A stretch of 64,000 nt of DNA from Aurantimonas manganoxydans SI85-9A1 (GTDB taxonomy: Bacteria; Pseudomonadota; Alphaproteobacteria; Rhizobiales; Rhizobiaceae), in NCBI RefSeq assembly GCF_000153465.1, contig NZ_CH672387.1, forward strand, positions 1,959,883-2,023,882, given 5' to 3'. Both the position numbers and the translations under genes were made by a program. A model generated the notes under the pieces. That model ran no database searches. It had not been told where the DNA came from and was given only the letters and a program-made list of their open reading frames with translations. Of the stretch, positions 1-14,399 are shown piece by piece (position 1 is the stretch's first letter; every line of letters starts with the position of its first letter).

Positions 1-64
1 CACCATCATGCCGTCCCAGCCCGTGCACATGTACGATGGCAGCGACGAAGACAGGAAAGACTGA
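1..64 (+). CDS. hfq: Hfq RNA chaperone, C-terminal end (partial)
   Basis: Only the last 20 codons are inside the window. They read TIMPSQPVHMYDGSDEDRKD and stop at 62-64. The TIMP-QPV segment matches the end of the Sm2 strand of alphaproteobacterial Hfq, followed by a short acidic tail. Hfq is the hexameric RNA chaperone that pairs small RNAs with mRNAs. It is followed with no gap by hflX, the usual hfq-hflX order. The identification rests on a short stretch plus synteny. Confidence 0.75.
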   Translation, partial: TIMPSQPVHMYDGSDEDRKD

Positions 65-1453
65 TTGGCCGAACATAGAGAAGTGGGGCCGCGAGGCCCG
101 ATCGAACACAAGACCGTCCCGACCCGTGCGGCGGTCTACGTCCCCGTGTTCAAGCAGTATCCCGTGCAAGACGATGTGGCGGGTACGGCCGAAGCGCCGC
201 GCCGGAGCCACGATGCGCGCCTGGCTGAGGCCATGGGCCTCGCCGCCGCCATCGGGCTCGACATCGTCGCCAGCGGTGTCGTCAGCGGCCAGCGGCCGCG
301 TCCGGCGACGCTGATCGGCACCGGCAAGGTCGAGGAAATGAAGGGCGTGATCGCCGGCGAGGAGATCGGGCTGGTCGTGTTCGACCATCCGCTCACCCCG
401 GTGCAGCAGCGCAACCTGGAACGGGAGTTGAACGTCAAGGTTCTCGACCGGACCGGTCTCATTCTCGAGATCTTCGGCGAGCGGGCGCGCACCAAGGAAG
501 GCCGCCTGCAGGTCGAGCTCGCGCATCTGAACTACCAGCGCGGCCGCCTCGTGCGCAGCTGGACCCATCTGGAGCGTCAGCGCGGTGGTGCCGGCTTCCT
601 CGGCGGTCCGGGCGAAACCCAGATCGAATCCGATCGGCGGCAGCTTCAGGAGAAGATCAAGCGGCTCGAAAAGGACCTGGAACAGGTCCGGCGGACGCGG
701 CAGCTGCATCGCGCCCAGCGCAAGAAGGCGCCGCATCCGGTGGTCGCGCTCGTGGGCTATACCAATGCCGGCAAGTCGACGCTGTTCAACCGCCTGACGG
801 GCGCCGAAGTGATGGCGAAGGATCTGCTCTTCGCCACGCTCGACCCGACCCTGCGCCGCACGACGCTGCCGCACGGCACCGAGATCCTGTTCTCGGACAC
901 GGTCGGCTTCGTGTCCGACCTGCCGACGCATCTGGTGGCGGCCTTCCGCGCGACGCTGGAAGAGGTGATCGAGGCCGACATCGTGCTGCATGTGCGCGAC
1001 GTGGCCGATCCCGACACGCTGGCCCAGGCCGAGGACGTGCGCAAGATCCTGCGCGACCTCGACATCGACGTGGACGACAGCGACCACGTGGTCGAGATCT
1101 GGAACAAGGTGGACCTGCTCGACGAGGCCGGCCTCCAGCACCTGGCGACGATGCGCGAGAGCCTGCCGGATACCGATGCCGTGCACGTGGTGTCGGCGGT
1201 GACCGGCTTCGGCGTGGACACGCTGCTGGTGGATATCGAGCGACGGATCGGCGGCGGCACGGTGACGCTGACCGTGGACGTGGCGCCCGATGCCATGGGC
1301 TTCGTGCCATGGATTTACGAGAATGCCACGGTGACGGCGCGCGACGACCGCGAGGACGGCGCCGTGTCGCTGACCATGGACATCACAAAGCAGGCCCGGA
1401 CAGAATTACGCCGGATGAGCGAGCACGCATCCGGCGTTTCGTTTCAGCGCTGA
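65..1453 (+). CDS. hflX: GTPase HflX, ribosome-rescue/splitting factor
   Basis: This is a 462-residue HflX-family GTPase that binds the 50S subunit and splits stalled ribosomes. The N-terminal HflX domain carries the signature GGPGETQ (about residues 180-186), followed by a basic coiled-coil linker (190-222). The G domain has the P-loop GYTNAGKST (231-239), the G3 motif DTVGF (278-282) and the G4 motif NKVD. The start is TTG, directly adjoining the hfq stop codon, which suggests translational coupling. The product then opens MAEHREVGPRGP and runs into a conserved IEHKTVPTRA segment. It is full length for the family and ends at a hairpin shared with the convergent helicase gene. Confidence 0.95.
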   Translation: MAEHREVGPRGPIEHKTVPTRAAVYVPVFKQYPVQDDVAGTAEAPRRSHDARLAEAMGLAAAIGLDIVASGVVSGQRPRPATLIGTGKVEEMKGVIAGEEIGLVVFDHPLTPVQQRNLERELNVKVLDRTGLILEIFGERARTKEGRLQVELAHLNYQRGRLVRSWTHLERQRGGAGFLGGPGETQIESDRRQLQEKIKRLEKDLEQVRRTRQLHRAQRKKAPHPVVALVGYTNAGKSTLFNRLTGAEVMAKDLLFATLDPTLRRTTLPHGTEILFSDTVGFVSDLPTHLVAAFRATLEEVIEADIVLHVRDVADPDTLAQAEDVRKILRDLDIDVDDSDHVVEIWNKVDLLDEAGLQHLATMRESLPDTDAVHVVSAVTGFGVDTLLVDIERRIGGGTVTLTVDVAPDAMGFVPWIYENATVTARDDREDGAVSLTMDITKQARTELRRMSEHASGVSFQR

Positions 1454-1465
1454 GAGCGGGTCAGG

Positions 1466-3033
<1,568 letters not shown>

Positions 3034-3177
3034 GCTAGCTGTTCTCTTGGGTAAATGGGAGGTTGCGTTCGGTAGCGTTTGAAAGCCCATCTCATGGGGC
3101 GATAGGGCGAGCGCAAGCGCGAGTCAACCGATACGCCCCAAATGGGGCTTTTCACCGGGATTTACAGGGCAGGAATA

Positions 3178-3882
3178 GTGAATTTGGTACCGATTGTCAT
3201 GATTCCGGGCTTGTTGTGCACCGACGACCTGTATCGCGATCAGATCGCGGCCCTTGCCGGGCACCCGATCCGGATTGCCGATACCACGAGCGATGCGTCG
3301 GTCACCGCCATGGCGGAGCGGCTCCTGGCCGATGCGCCCGAGAGCTTCGCGCTCTGCGGCCTCTCCATGGGCGGCTACGTGGCACTGGAGGTGCTGCGAC
3401 TGGCGCCAGAGCGGGTGCTTGCGGCGGTGCTGATGGCGACGAGCCACCGGGCAGACATCCCCGAGCAGACCGCCATGCGTCACCAGCTCATCGCGACGGC
3501 ACGGGAAGAGGGGATCGAGGCCGTGGCGCGTCTACTGTGTGAGCGCCTCGTCGCGCCGGAGACGGCGAGTGCGACGCTCAATCAGCGCATCGTCGAGATG
3601 GCCGCAGCAATTGGGGTCGAGGGTTTCGTTCGTCAGCAGCAGGCCATCATCGATCGGCCGGACCAGAGCGACCGGCTTTCCACGATCAATGTTCCGGTGA
3701 CGATCGTCGCCGGAGAGGCGGACGCGATCATCCCGCCGGAGCGGGCGCGCGAAATGGCCGCAGCGATCCCGGGCGCGCGCCTGGAGATGCTGCCGGCGAC
3801 CGGGCACATGGTGACGATGGAGCGGCCGGGCCGCACCAGCGCGATCCTGCGACGCAGTCTCACCGAGGCCGCCGCAGGCTGA
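3178..3882 (+). CDS. Alpha/beta-fold hydrolase
   Basis: A 234-residue alpha/beta hydrolase. The oxyanion-region motif IPGLLC is near the N-terminus, the nucleophile elbow GLSMGG follows at about residue 60, an Asp sits in the GEADAIIPP segment, and the His is in ATGHM near the end. Together these give a Ser-Asp-His triad. The substrate cannot be read from the sequence; relatives are annotated as esterases or lipases. I prefer the GTG start at 3178, because a purine-rich GGGCAGGA lies just upstream. The in-frame ATG at 3142 has no ribosome site. The gene is divergent from the helicase gene and convergent with the next one. Confidence 0.85.
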   Translation: MNLVPIVMIPGLLCTDDLYRDQIAALAGHPIRIADTTSDASVTAMAERLLADAPESFALCGLSMGGYVALEVLRLAPERVLAAVLMATSHRADIPEQTAMRHQLIATAREEGIEAVARLLCERLVAPETASATLNQRIVEMAAAIGVEGFVRQQQAIIDRPDQSDRLSTINVPVTIVAGEADAIIPPERAREMAAAIPGARLEMLPATGHMVTMERPGRTSAILRRSLTEAAAG

Positions 3883-3891
3883 GCAGTGGGC

Positions 3892-4476
3892 TCAGTTGGT
3901 CGCCGGGCCGAACATGTAGGGCTGGTCCGGGAAGAAGTGCAGCTCGTAGGTCTCTGCGATTTCGCCGTCCGAGGGCAGGAGATCGAAGAACAGCGACAGG
4001 CTGTTGGGCTCGGTCTCGCTCGGTTCGTCGGCGCGGTAGCCGACGACGGCGCCCTCGATCTGGTTGAGTTCCCGGATCTCGGTGCTGGAGCGCAGCGTCA
4101 GATTGGTGCCGCTGCCTTCGAGCTGCTGGACGAAGAAATGATAGTCCGTCTCGTCGGCCGGGGACTGCACCATGATCGTGCGCCAGACGCCCTGGACGTC
4201 GCCGTCCGACCACGGGCCGACGATCTGCACGTCCTCGATCAACGGCGAGAGCGCTTCGGCGGCGGCCGCCGGATCGCCGGCGCCGGCCGGTGCAGCGGCC
4301 GGGCTCGCCGAGGGTGCGGCTTCGCTCGCAGCTGCCGGTGCGGCCGGAGCCGCCTGTTCGGTAGCCGGGTCTGCGGCGGGAGCGGCGTCGGTTGCCTGCG
4401 CCAGAGCCGCGTTCTGGACCATCATGAGGGCCGCCAGGCTGACGCCGGCGAAGGTGCTTACGGAACGAATGACCAT
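3892..4476 (-). CDS. Secreted hypothetical protein with Ala/Pro-rich linker
   Basis: A 194-residue protein of unknown function. It opens with a signal peptide (about residues 1-26, ending ALAQA). A low-complexity Ala/Pro/Glu linker follows (about 28-75), and then a compact globular domain of about 115 residues starting at SPLIEDVQIVGPW. That domain contains the segments YHFFVQQL and YELHFFPDQPYMFGP. It is probably periplasmic, with the linker as a flexible spacer. It lies just downstream of parE on the same strand, about 50 bases away, and may be co-transcribed. I do not recognise the domain. Confidence 0.75.
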   Translation of the reverse strand: MVIRSVSTFAGVSLAALMMVQNAALAQATDAAPAADPATEQAAPAAPAAASEAAPSASPAAAPAGAGDPAAAAEALSPLIEDVQIVGPWSDGDVQGVWRTIMVQSPADETDYHFFVQQLEGSGTNLTLRSSTEIRELNQIEGAVVGYRADEPSETEPNSLSLFFDLLPSDGEIAETYELHFFPDQPYMFGPATN

Positions 4477-4526
4477 CTTCGGACTCCCTGTGCCGGATCT
4501 GGTCGCTCTCTTACGGGGCGTGCCCG

Positions 4527-6551
4527 TCAGATGTCCAGATCCTCGACGAAGGCGGCGCGGTCCTGCAGGAATCGGAAGCGCGCCTCGGGCTTGTTGCCCA
4601 TCAGCGCACTGACCGCACCGGAGGTGCCGGCTTCGGGCGTTTCATCCATGTGGACGCGCAGCAGCGTGCGCTTGCGCGGGTCCATGGTGGTTTCCTTGAG
4701 CTGCGCAGGCAGCATCTCGCCGAGCCCCTTGAAGCGCGAAATCTCCACCTTGCCGCGGCCCTTGAAGTCACGGGCGATCAGGCGTTCACGGTCGGCGTCG
4801 TCGCGGGCATAGGCGGTCTTGCCGCCCTGGGTCAGCTTGTAGAGCGGCGGCACGGCGAGGAAGAGATGACCGCCGCGGATCAGCTCCGGCATCTCCTGGT
4901 AGAAGAAGGTGATCAGCAGCGAGGCGATATGGGCGCCGTCGACGTCGGCGTCGGTCATGATGATCACGCGCTCGTAGCGCAGATCCTCTTCGCGGTATTT
5001 CGACCGCGTGCCGCAGCCCAAAGCCTGGATCAGGTCGGCGAGCTGCTGGTTGGCGCCGAACTTCTCGCGTCCGGCCGAGGCGACGTTGAGAATTTTGCCG
5101 CGCAGCGGCAGGATCGCCTGCACCTTGCGGTCACGCGCCTGCTTGGCCGATCCGCCGGCGGAATCGCCCTCGACGATGAAGATCTCGGCATTGACCGAAC
5201 CGCTCTGCGAGCAATCGGCCAGCTTGCCGGGCAGGCGCAGCTTGCGCGTTGCGCTCTTGCGGCTGACTTCCTTTTCCTGGCGGCGGCGCAGCCGCTCGTC
5301 GGCGCGCTCGACCACCCAGTCGATCAACCGCGCGGCGTCCTGCGGCGAAGAGGCGAGCCAGATGTCGAAGGAATCGCGCATCGACTGCTCGACGATGCGC
5401 TGCGCCTCGGCCGTGGCCAGCCGGTCCTTGGTCTGCCCGACGAATTCCGGCTCGCGGATGAACACCGACAGCATTGCCGACGCCGTTAGCATGATGTCGT
5501 CGCCGGTGATCACGGCAGCACGCTTGTTGCCGGACACCTCGGCAAAGGCCTTGAGACCGCGCAGCAGCACCGAGCGCAGGCCAGCCTCGTGGGTGCCACC
5601 CTCCGGCGTCGGGATGGTGTTGCAATAGGAGCGGACGAAGCCGTCGTCGGCGGTCCAGCTCACCGCCCATTCGACCGCGCCGTGACCGGAGACCTTCTCG
5701 GTGCGACCGGCGAAGATCTGCGAGGTGACGCGACCCTGCTTGTCGAGCGTGCCGTCGAGATAGTCCTTCAGGCCGCCGGGGAAATGGAAGGTGTCGCGAG
5801 ACGGCACGCTGCCGTCGGCGGGCAGCAGCGAGGGGTCGCAGGCCCAGCGAATCTCGACGCCGCCGAAGAGATAGGCCTTCGACCGCGCCATCGCGAGCAG
5901 CCGTTCGGGGCGGAAGCGGGCGCCGGCGCCGAAGATCTCCGGATCGGGCCGGAACCGGATCCGCGTGCCGCGACGGTTCTGGATGTCGCCGATCTCTTCC
6001 AGCCCGGTCTGGGCATGGCCGCGCGAATAGGTCTGGCGATAGAGCCTGCGGTTGCGGGCAACCTCGACCTCGAGCGTCTCGGACAGGGCGTTGACGACGG
6101 ACACGCCGACGCCGTGCAGGCCGCCGGAGGTTTCGTAGACCTTGGAATCGAACTTACCCCCGGCATGCAGCGTCGTCATGATGACTTCGAGCGCCGACTT
6201 GTCGCGGTATTTGGGATGCGGATCGATGGGGATGCCGCGCCCGTTGTCGGCCACCGACAGGGTGCCGTCGGCTTCCAGCGCAACCTCGATGAAATTGGCG
6301 TGCCCCGCGGTCGCCTCGTCCATCGAATTGTCGATGACCTCGGCGAACAGGTGATGCAGCGCCTTCTCGTCGGTGCCACCGATATACATGCCGGGACGAC
6401 GACGGACGGGCTCGAGCCCTTCGAGGACTTCGATGTCCGCCGCCGTGTATTCCGACGGTTCCTGCAGATTGGCGGCCGCACGCGGCTTCGCGCTGGGCTT
6501 CGGCGCTCGCGGCTGGCGTGCGGCGTTGCCGGAAAACAGATCGTCGCTCAT
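4527..6551 (-). CDS. parE: DNA topoisomerase IV subunit B
   Basis: A 674-residue ATPase subunit of topoisomerase IV, which decatenates daughter chromosomes with ParC. The GHKL ATPase domain shows RPGMYIGG, EVIDNSMDEA, DNGRGIP and GLHGVGVSVVNALS. The TOPRIM domain shows EGDSAGGSAKQARDR and the metal-binding DADVDGAHI. The length and the RDRKVQAILPLRGK stretch favour ParE over GyrB. The start is taken at MSDDLFSGN (6551) because AGGGAG lies about ten bases upstream; an in-frame ATG ten codons earlier has no such site. A secreted-protein gene follows downstream. Confidence 0.93.
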   Translation of the reverse strand: MSDDLFSGNAARQPRAPKPSAKPRAAANLQEPSEYTAADIEVLEGLEPVRRRPGMYIGGTDEKALHHLFAEVIDNSMDEATAGHANFIEVALEADGTLSVADNGRGIPIDPHPKYRDKSALEVIMTTLHAGGKFDSKVYETSGGLHGVGVSVVNALSETLEVEVARNRRLYRQTYSRGHAQTGLEEIGDIQNRRGTRIRFRPDPEIFGAGARFRPERLLAMARSKAYLFGGVEIRWACDPSLLPADGSVPSRDTFHFPGGLKDYLDGTLDKQGRVTSQIFAGRTEKVSGHGAVEWAVSWTADDGFVRSYCNTIPTPEGGTHEAGLRSVLLRGLKAFAEVSGNKRAAVITGDDIMLTASAMLSVFIREPEFVGQTKDRLATAEAQRIVEQSMRDSFDIWLASSPQDAARLIDWVVERADERLRRRQEKEVSRKSATRKLRLPGKLADCSQSGSVNAEIFIVEGDSAGGSAKQARDRKVQAILPLRGKILNVASAGREKFGANQQLADLIQALGCGTRSKYREEDLRYERVIIMTDADVDGAHIASLLITFFYQEMPELIRGGHLFLAVPPLYKLTQGGKTAYARDDADRERLIARDFKGRGKVEISRFKGLGEMLPAQLKETTMDPRKRTLLRVHMDETPEAGTSGAVSALMGNKPEARFRFLQDRAAFVEDLDI

Positions 6552-6900
6552 CGCGCGGCGAACTCCCTGGCGGATCGCCACATGACGCGCGTCGTTGGGG
6601 TCGAGCGCTCGTAAACCATGCCGAGATGCCTATACTTTCACGAAATGTTCTTCAAGCGCCCGGCGCCGTGCGGTGCGGGGAAAGCGCCGATCGCAGGATT
6701 TATCCACGGTTTCCGCCCATGCGGGCGTTTGTGGCTGATCCCGTGCGCGGCAACAAGCCGTGCGTGACGCGCCAGGCGAAAGCGCGCCGCGATTGGCGAT
6801 CTGTGTCGTGGCAAGGAAAAAGGGGGCGCCATAGGCACCCCCTTCCGTTCGGTCCGTGTAGACCCGATGGTCGCCGCCGGCAGCCGGCGACCGGCTCGGA
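6552..6900. other. parE leader and glnA 3' region (349 bp, no gene seen)
   Basis: This gap lies between the parE start and the glnA stop. The left part should hold the parE promoter on the minus strand; only a weak TTGAAG/TATAGG pair spaced 15 is visible, so no promoter is called. The right part contains the glnA terminator (6817-6844). Two DnaA-box-like nonamers, TTATCCACG (6700) and TGTGGCTGA (6730), stand alone. I see no convincing small ORF or RNA. Confidence 0.5.
6817..6844 (-). terminator. Rho-independent terminator of glnA
   Basis: On the minus strand GGGGGTGCC-TAT-GGCGCCCCC forms a stem with one internal mismatch, followed directly by TTTTT. It lies about 57 bases after the glnA stop codon, with the right polarity for the glnB-glnA transcript. 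Confidence 0.8.
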
Positions 6901-8310
6901 TCAGACCGAGTAGTACATGTCGAACTCGACCGGATGCGGGGTCATCTCGAAACGCAGGACCTCGGCCATCTTCAGGTCGATGAAGGCGTCGATCTGGTCG
7001 TCGTCGAAGACGCCGCCCGCCTTGAGGAAGTCGCGGTCGGTATCCAGCGCTTCCATCGCCTCGCGCAGCGAGCGGCAGACCGTCGGGATTTCCTTCAGCT
7101 CTTCCGGCGGCAGGTCGTAAAGATCCTTGTCCATCGCCGAGCCCGGATGGATCTTGTTCTTGATGCCGTCGAGGCCGGCCATCAGCATCGCCGCGAAGGC
7201 GAGATACGGATTGGCGGTCGGATCGGGGAAGCGGACCTCGACGCGCTTGGCCTTCGGCGACTGGCCGAACGGGATGCGGCAGGACGCCGAGCGGTTGCGT
7301 GCCGAATAGGCCAGCAGCACCGGAGCCTCGTAGCCCGGGACCAGACGCTTGAACGAGTTGGTCGACGGGTTGGTGAAGGCGTTCAGGGCCTTGGCATGCT
7401 TGATGATGCCGCCGATGTAGAACAGCGCGCTCTCCGACAGACCGGCATATTCGTCGCCCGCGAAGGTCGGCTTGCCGTTCTTCCAGATCGACTGGTGCAC
7501 GTGCATGCCCGAGCCGTTGTCGCCGAAGACCGGCTTCGGCATGAAGGTCGCCGTCTTGCCGTAGGCGTTCGCGACCTGGTGGATGACGTATTTGTAGATC
7601 TGCATCTTGTCGGCGTTGCGGGTCAGCGTGTCGAACTTGATGCCAAGCTCGTGCTGGGCCGCGGCGACCTCGTGGTGGTGCTTCTCGACCGCGACGCCCA
7701 TCTCGGCCATGACGGTGAGCATTTCCGAGCGCATGTCTTGGCAGGAATCGATCGGGGGCAGCGGGAAGTAGCCGCCCTTGATGCGCGGACGGTGGCCGAG
7801 ATTGCCGGTCTCGTACTCGGCGTCGTCATTCGACGGCAGCTCGGTGGAGTCGAGCTTGAAGCCGGTGTTGTACGGGTCGGCCTTGTAGCGGACGTCATCG
7901 AAGATGAAGAACTCGGCTTCCGGGCCGAAGAACGCCGTGTCGCCGGTGCCCGACTGGGTCAGATAGGCCTCGGCCTTCTTGGCGGTCGAGCGCGGGTCGC
8001 GGTTGTAGGCCTCGCCGGAGACCGGGTCGAGGATGTCGCAGACGATCGCCATGGTCGACTGGGCGAAGAACGGGTCCATGTAGGCCGTCTCGGGATCCGG
8101 CATGAGGACCATGTCGGACTCGTTGATCGCCTTCCAGCCGGCGATCGACGAACCGTCGAACATCGTGCCCTCGGAGAACAGGTCCTCGTCGACCAGGGTG
8201 ACGTCCATGGTCACGTGCTGGGACTTGCCCTTGGGGTCGGTGAAGCGCAGGTCGACGAATTTCACGTCGTTGTCCTTGACCTGCTTCAGGATGTCGTTGG
8301 CGCTCGTCAT
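6901..8310 (-). CDS. glnA: Type I glutamine synthetase
   Basis: 469 residues, the standard length for GSI. It condenses glutamate and ammonia using ATP as a dodecamer in the cytosol. Visible landmarks are FDGSSIAGW near the N-terminus, the catalytic-region [10 protein letters not shown] and [28 protein letters not shown], and the adenylylation site DLYDLPPEE near residue 397. The last feature marks the GlnE-regulated beta subtype. The start is MTSANDIL at 8310, five bases after AAGGA. It lies 52 bp downstream of glnB and is probably co-transcribed from the sigma-54 promoter ahead of glnB. Confidence 0.97.
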   Translation of the reverse strand: MTSANDILKQVKDNDVKFVDLRFTDPKGKSQHVTMDVTLVDEDLFSEGTMFDGSSIAGWKAINESDMVLMPDPETAYMDPFFAQSTMAIVCDILDPVSGEAYNRDPRSTAKKAEAYLTQSGTGDTAFFGPEAEFFIFDDVRYKADPYNTGFKLDSTELPSNDDAEYETGNLGHRPRIKGGYFPLPPIDSCQDMRSEMLTVMAEMGVAVEKHHHEVAAAQHELGIKFDTLTRNADKMQIYKYVIHQVANAYGKTATFMPKPVFGDNGSGMHVHQSIWKNGKPTFAGDEYAGLSESALFYIGGIIKHAKALNAFTNPSTNSFKRLVPGYEAPVLLAYSARNRSASCRIPFGQSPKAKRVEVRFPDPTANPYLAFAAMLMAGLDGIKNKIHPGSAMDKDLYDLPPEELKEIPTVCRSLREAMEALDTDRDFLKAGGVFDDDQIDAFIDLKMAEVLRFEMTPHPVEFDMYYSV

Positions 8311-8362
8311 GGCGGTCCTTCCTATTATCGAACTCTGAGACTGTGTGTGGGAAGCTGCTGGA

Positions 8363-8728
<366 letters not shown>

Positions 8729-8758
8729 TCACGGGCCGCCGGCCCGTCGAACCCGCTG

Positions 8759-8775
8759 TAGCAGGTCGCGTGCCA
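8759..8775 (-). promoter_or_regulatory. Sigma-54 (-24/-12) promoter of glnB-glnA
   Basis: Read on the minus strand, TGGCACGCGACCTGCTA matches the consensus TGGCACG-N4-TTGCW with one mismatch and exact GG/GC spacing. Transcription would start at about 8749, roughly 48 bases ahead of the glnB ATG. This implies RpoN plus NtrC control of glnBA, as known in rhizobia. I found no convincing NtrC-binding pair upstream. Confidence 0.8.
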
Positions 8776-8992
8776 AAGACGACCTCCTACGGTGAACGCT
8801 TCGAAATAGTCCACCGGAACGATCGGGAAAGCGGAAATTTCGGTTACCGGCGCCTTCATGTCCTATGATCCACGGCGGATGGCCACAGGAGCGCCCATTG
8901 CTCCGTGCTCGGAATGGCTACACGAGGGCACCCGCCATGTCACCCAGACTGCACATCCGGTGATCAGAATGTCCATTTATTAGGCACACTCC

Positions 8993-10522
8993 ATGACGAA
9001 AATTGCTGCACATGATCTGGCGCTGCTCGACCCGGTGCAGATGGCCGAAGCCGACCGCCTGACGATTGCCGGCGGGATGGCAGGGATCGCACTGATGGAG
9101 CGGGCGGCGACCGCGGTGGCGGGGACAATCCGCCGATCCTTCCCGAAGGCGCGGCGCATCGCGGTGCTGGCCGGCCCCGGCAACAATGGCGGCGATGCCT
9201 GGGCCGCCGCGCGGCTCTTGAGCGAGGCCGGCTGCGAGCCGACGGTCTACAGCTTCGTTGCGCCAGATATGCTGCGCGGCGATGCGGCTTTGGCGGCCGC
9301 CGGATATGGCGGCCCGTGGCAGGCGCTCGAGGCATTCGTGCCGGAAGCCGGTTTCGACCTCGTCGTCGACGGCCTGTTCGGCGCCGGGCTGGCGCGTCCC
9401 GTGGAGGGGGAAGCGGCGCGGGCCATCGCGGCAGTGAAGGGCGCGAAGACACCGGTCGTCGCCATCGATCTGCCGTCCGGCATTTCCGGTGCGAGCGGCG
9501 AGCCGCTGGGCACGGTGCTCCGGGCGGATCTCACGGTGACGTTCTTCCGGCGAAAGCCGGGCCATCTGCTGGAGCCGGGCCGAAGCGCCTGTGGCCGCGT
9601 AATCGTTGCCGACATCGGCATTTCCGACAGCGTCCTCGAGGCGATCTCGCCGCAGGTCTTCGCCAACGCGCCGGGCCTGTTCCGCAACCCGGCGACATCG
9701 CCGCGCGACGCGGGTCACAAATACGATCGCGGCCATGCCGTGGTGTTTTCCGGCGGCATGGCGCGGACTGGCGCGGCACGGCTGGCCGCCATGGCGGCGC
9801 TGCGCGGCGGGGCAGGGCTCGTCACCGTCTATGCGCCGGGCTCGGCGCTGATGGCCCATGCCGCGCATTTGACCGCGATCATGCTGGAGCGCTGCAACGA
9901 CGCCGCGGATTTCGACGCACTCTTATGCGATGCGCGCACCAACGCCTTCGTGCTCGGACCCGGCTTCGGAATCGGCGAGGACGCACGCCGCTACGCCAGT
10001 GCGGTTCTCGCGGCGGGGCGGCGGCTGGTGCTCGATGCCGACGGGATCACGTCGTTCCAGGACGAACCGGAAACGCTGTTCGCTGCAGCAAAGGCGGCGA
10101 CGAGCGACGACGGGGCGCCGCTGGTGCTGACGCCCCATGCCGGCGAGTTCAAGCGGCTGTTTCCCGACCTTGCGGGCGACGCGACACTGTCGAAGCTGGA
10201 GCGGACGCGGAGTGCGGCCCGGCGCGCCGGCGCCGTAGTCGTCCTGAAGGGGCGCGATACGGTGATCGCCGCACCGGACGGGCGCGCCGCGATCAATTCC
10301 AACGGGACGCCATGGCTGGCGACCGCCGGCAGCGGCGATGTTCTGTCGGGGATCGTCGCCGCGCAGCTGGCTCAGGGCGCGCCGAGCTTCGAGGCTGCCT
10401 GCGCCGGTGTCTGGATGCATGGCCGTGCCGCCGAACATTTCGGGTCCGGCCTGATCGCCGAGGATTTGGCGCCGATGCTGCCGCAGGTCCATACCGAACT
10501 GGCGGCGCTGCCGTCATCCTGA
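8993..10522 (+). CDS. nnr: Bifunctional NAD(P)HX epimerase/dehydratase
   Basis: A 509-residue fusion that repairs hydrated NAD(P)H. The N-terminal YjeF-type epimerase domain (about 1-220) has the motif GPGNNGGDAW (61-70) and DGLFGAGL. The C-terminal ribokinase-like, ADP-dependent dehydratase domain (about 225-505) shows KYDRGHAVVFSGG, LTPHAGEFKRLFP and the anion-hole AGSGDVLSG (about 444-452). Transcribed away from glnB. A small hairpin (10530-10544, GAGCGC/GCGCTC) lies in the short convergent gap after it. Confidence 0.95.
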   Translation: MTKIAAHDLALLDPVQMAEADRLTIAGGMAGIALMERAATAVAGTIRRSFPKARRIAVLAGPGNNGGDAWAAARLLSEAGCEPTVYSFVAPDMLRGDAALAAAGYGGPWQALEAFVPEAGFDLVVDGLFGAGLARPVEGEAARAIAAVKGAKTPVVAIDLPSGISGASGEPLGTVLRADLTVTFFRRKPGHLLEPGRSACGRVIVADIGISDSVLEAISPQVFANAPGLFRNPATSPRDAGHKYDRGHAVVFSGGMARTGAARLAAMAALRGGAGLVTVYAPGSALMAHAAHLTAIMLERCNDAADFDALLCDARTNAFVLGPGFGIGEDARRYASAVLAAGRRLVLDADGITSFQDEPETLFAAAKAATSDDGAPLVLTPHAGEFKRLFPDLAGDATLSKLERTRSAARRAGAVVVLKGRDTVIAAPDGRAAINSNGTPWLATAGSGDVLSGIVAAQLAQGAPSFEAACAGVWMHGRAAEHFGSGLIAEDLAPMLPQVHTELAALPSS

Positions 10523-10576
10523 ACGACCGGAGCGCGAGGCGCTCATGTCAACGAAAGTGGCGCAGGTCGCGATGGC

Positions 10577-11383
10577 TCAGTCGTCCAGGCGCTCCTGCAG
10601 CGCCATCGCAGCCTGCGGCGCACGGACTTTTCCCTCACGGATGAAATAGACGAAGACATCGCGCGGCGTCTCCGCCGCGTCCGTCTCAGGATCGTGCCGC
10701 GGCAGGTCGGCGGGCCGGCCGCCCGACGCCCATTGCCTGGCGCGCTCCGCCCAGGCGTCGAGCGCGTCGGCTGGATAGCCCGTTGTGATCCCGGCGTCGC
10801 CCTTCTGCAGCCGGGCATAGACGAAGTCGGCGGTGACGTCGGCGATCTCGGGGTAGTCAGCGCTCTCGGCATAGACGATGGCGACGCCGGCCTCGCGGCA
10901 CATCTGCACGGCCTGCGGGCAGGCGAAGCTCTCGTGACGCAGTTCCACGACATTGCGCAGGGCAACGCCGCCGGCGCTGGCCGGCAGCAGCTTCAGGAAG
11001 GCGCCGAAATCGTCAGGGTCGAACTGCTTGGTGGCGGCCAGCTGCCACAGCAGCGGTCCCAGCTTGTCGCCGAGTTCGGCAATGCCGGAATCCACGAAGC
11101 GCTGGAGGGATTCGCCGCCTTCGGCGAGGACCTTGCGGTTCACCGCATAGCGCGGCGCCTTCAGCGAGAAGACGAAGCCCTCGGGTGCCTCGCTCGCCCA
11201 TTTGGCGAAGGTCTCCGGCTTCTGGCTACGGTAGAAGGTGCCATTGACCTCGATCGTCCGCAACTTCGATGCGGCATATTCTAGCTGGCGCTTCTTCGGC
11301 AGGTCGTCCGGGTAGAAGCTTCCTTCCCAGGGCTCGAAGGTCCAGCCGCCGATGCCCGTGCGGATCATGCCGCGTCCTGCCAT
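10577..11383 (-). CDS. DUF72 (YecE-like) family protein
   Basis: 268 residues with the DUF72 TIM-barrel pattern: IRTGIGGWTFEPWEGSFYP at the N-terminus, LRTIEVNGTFYR, FVFSLKAPRYAV, and a VELRHESF segment. The biochemical role of the family is not established. The start at 11383 follows GAGGGAA by about six bases. It lies 25 bases downstream of the uvrA stop codon on the same strand, so it may be read from the uvrA promoter. Confidence 0.9.
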   Translation of the reverse strand: MAGRGMIRTGIGGWTFEPWEGSFYPDDLPKKRQLEYAASKLRTIEVNGTFYRSQKPETFAKWASEAPEGFVFSLKAPRYAVNRKVLAEGGESLQRFVDSGIAELGDKLGPLLWQLAATKQFDPDDFGAFLKLLPASAGGVALRNVVELRHESFACPQAVQMCREAGVAIVYAESADYPEIADVTADFVYARLQKGDAGITTGYPADALDAWAERARQWASGGRPADLPRHDPETDAAETPRDVFVYFIREGKVRAPQAAMALQERLDD

Positions 11384-11408
11384 GTCGATTCCCTCTTCGC
11401 CGCAATCG

Positions 11409-14291
<2,883 letters not shown>

Positions 14292-14399
14292 GACGCGAAA
14301 TGCAGTCCTTGCGGGTGGGAAACGGACCCTACTTAGGTGCCGGACCCGACTCTTCCAAGGCGGGGTCCGAACCGTTCTGCTTGACTCCGGCCAGATGAT

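Noticed and set aside
6700..6738. Two DnaA-box-like nonamers (TTATCCACG and TGTGGCTGA) in the parE/glnA gap
   Set aside because: Only two boxes, one of them weak; no AT-rich unwinding region, no dnaA or parA/B nearby. Not an origin on this evidence.
8776..8992. Search for NtrC sites upstream of the glnB sigma-54 promoter
   Set aside because: TGCAC-like half sites occur near 8950 but the GCAC-to-GTG spacing is wrong (5 instead of 7), so no enhancer is called.
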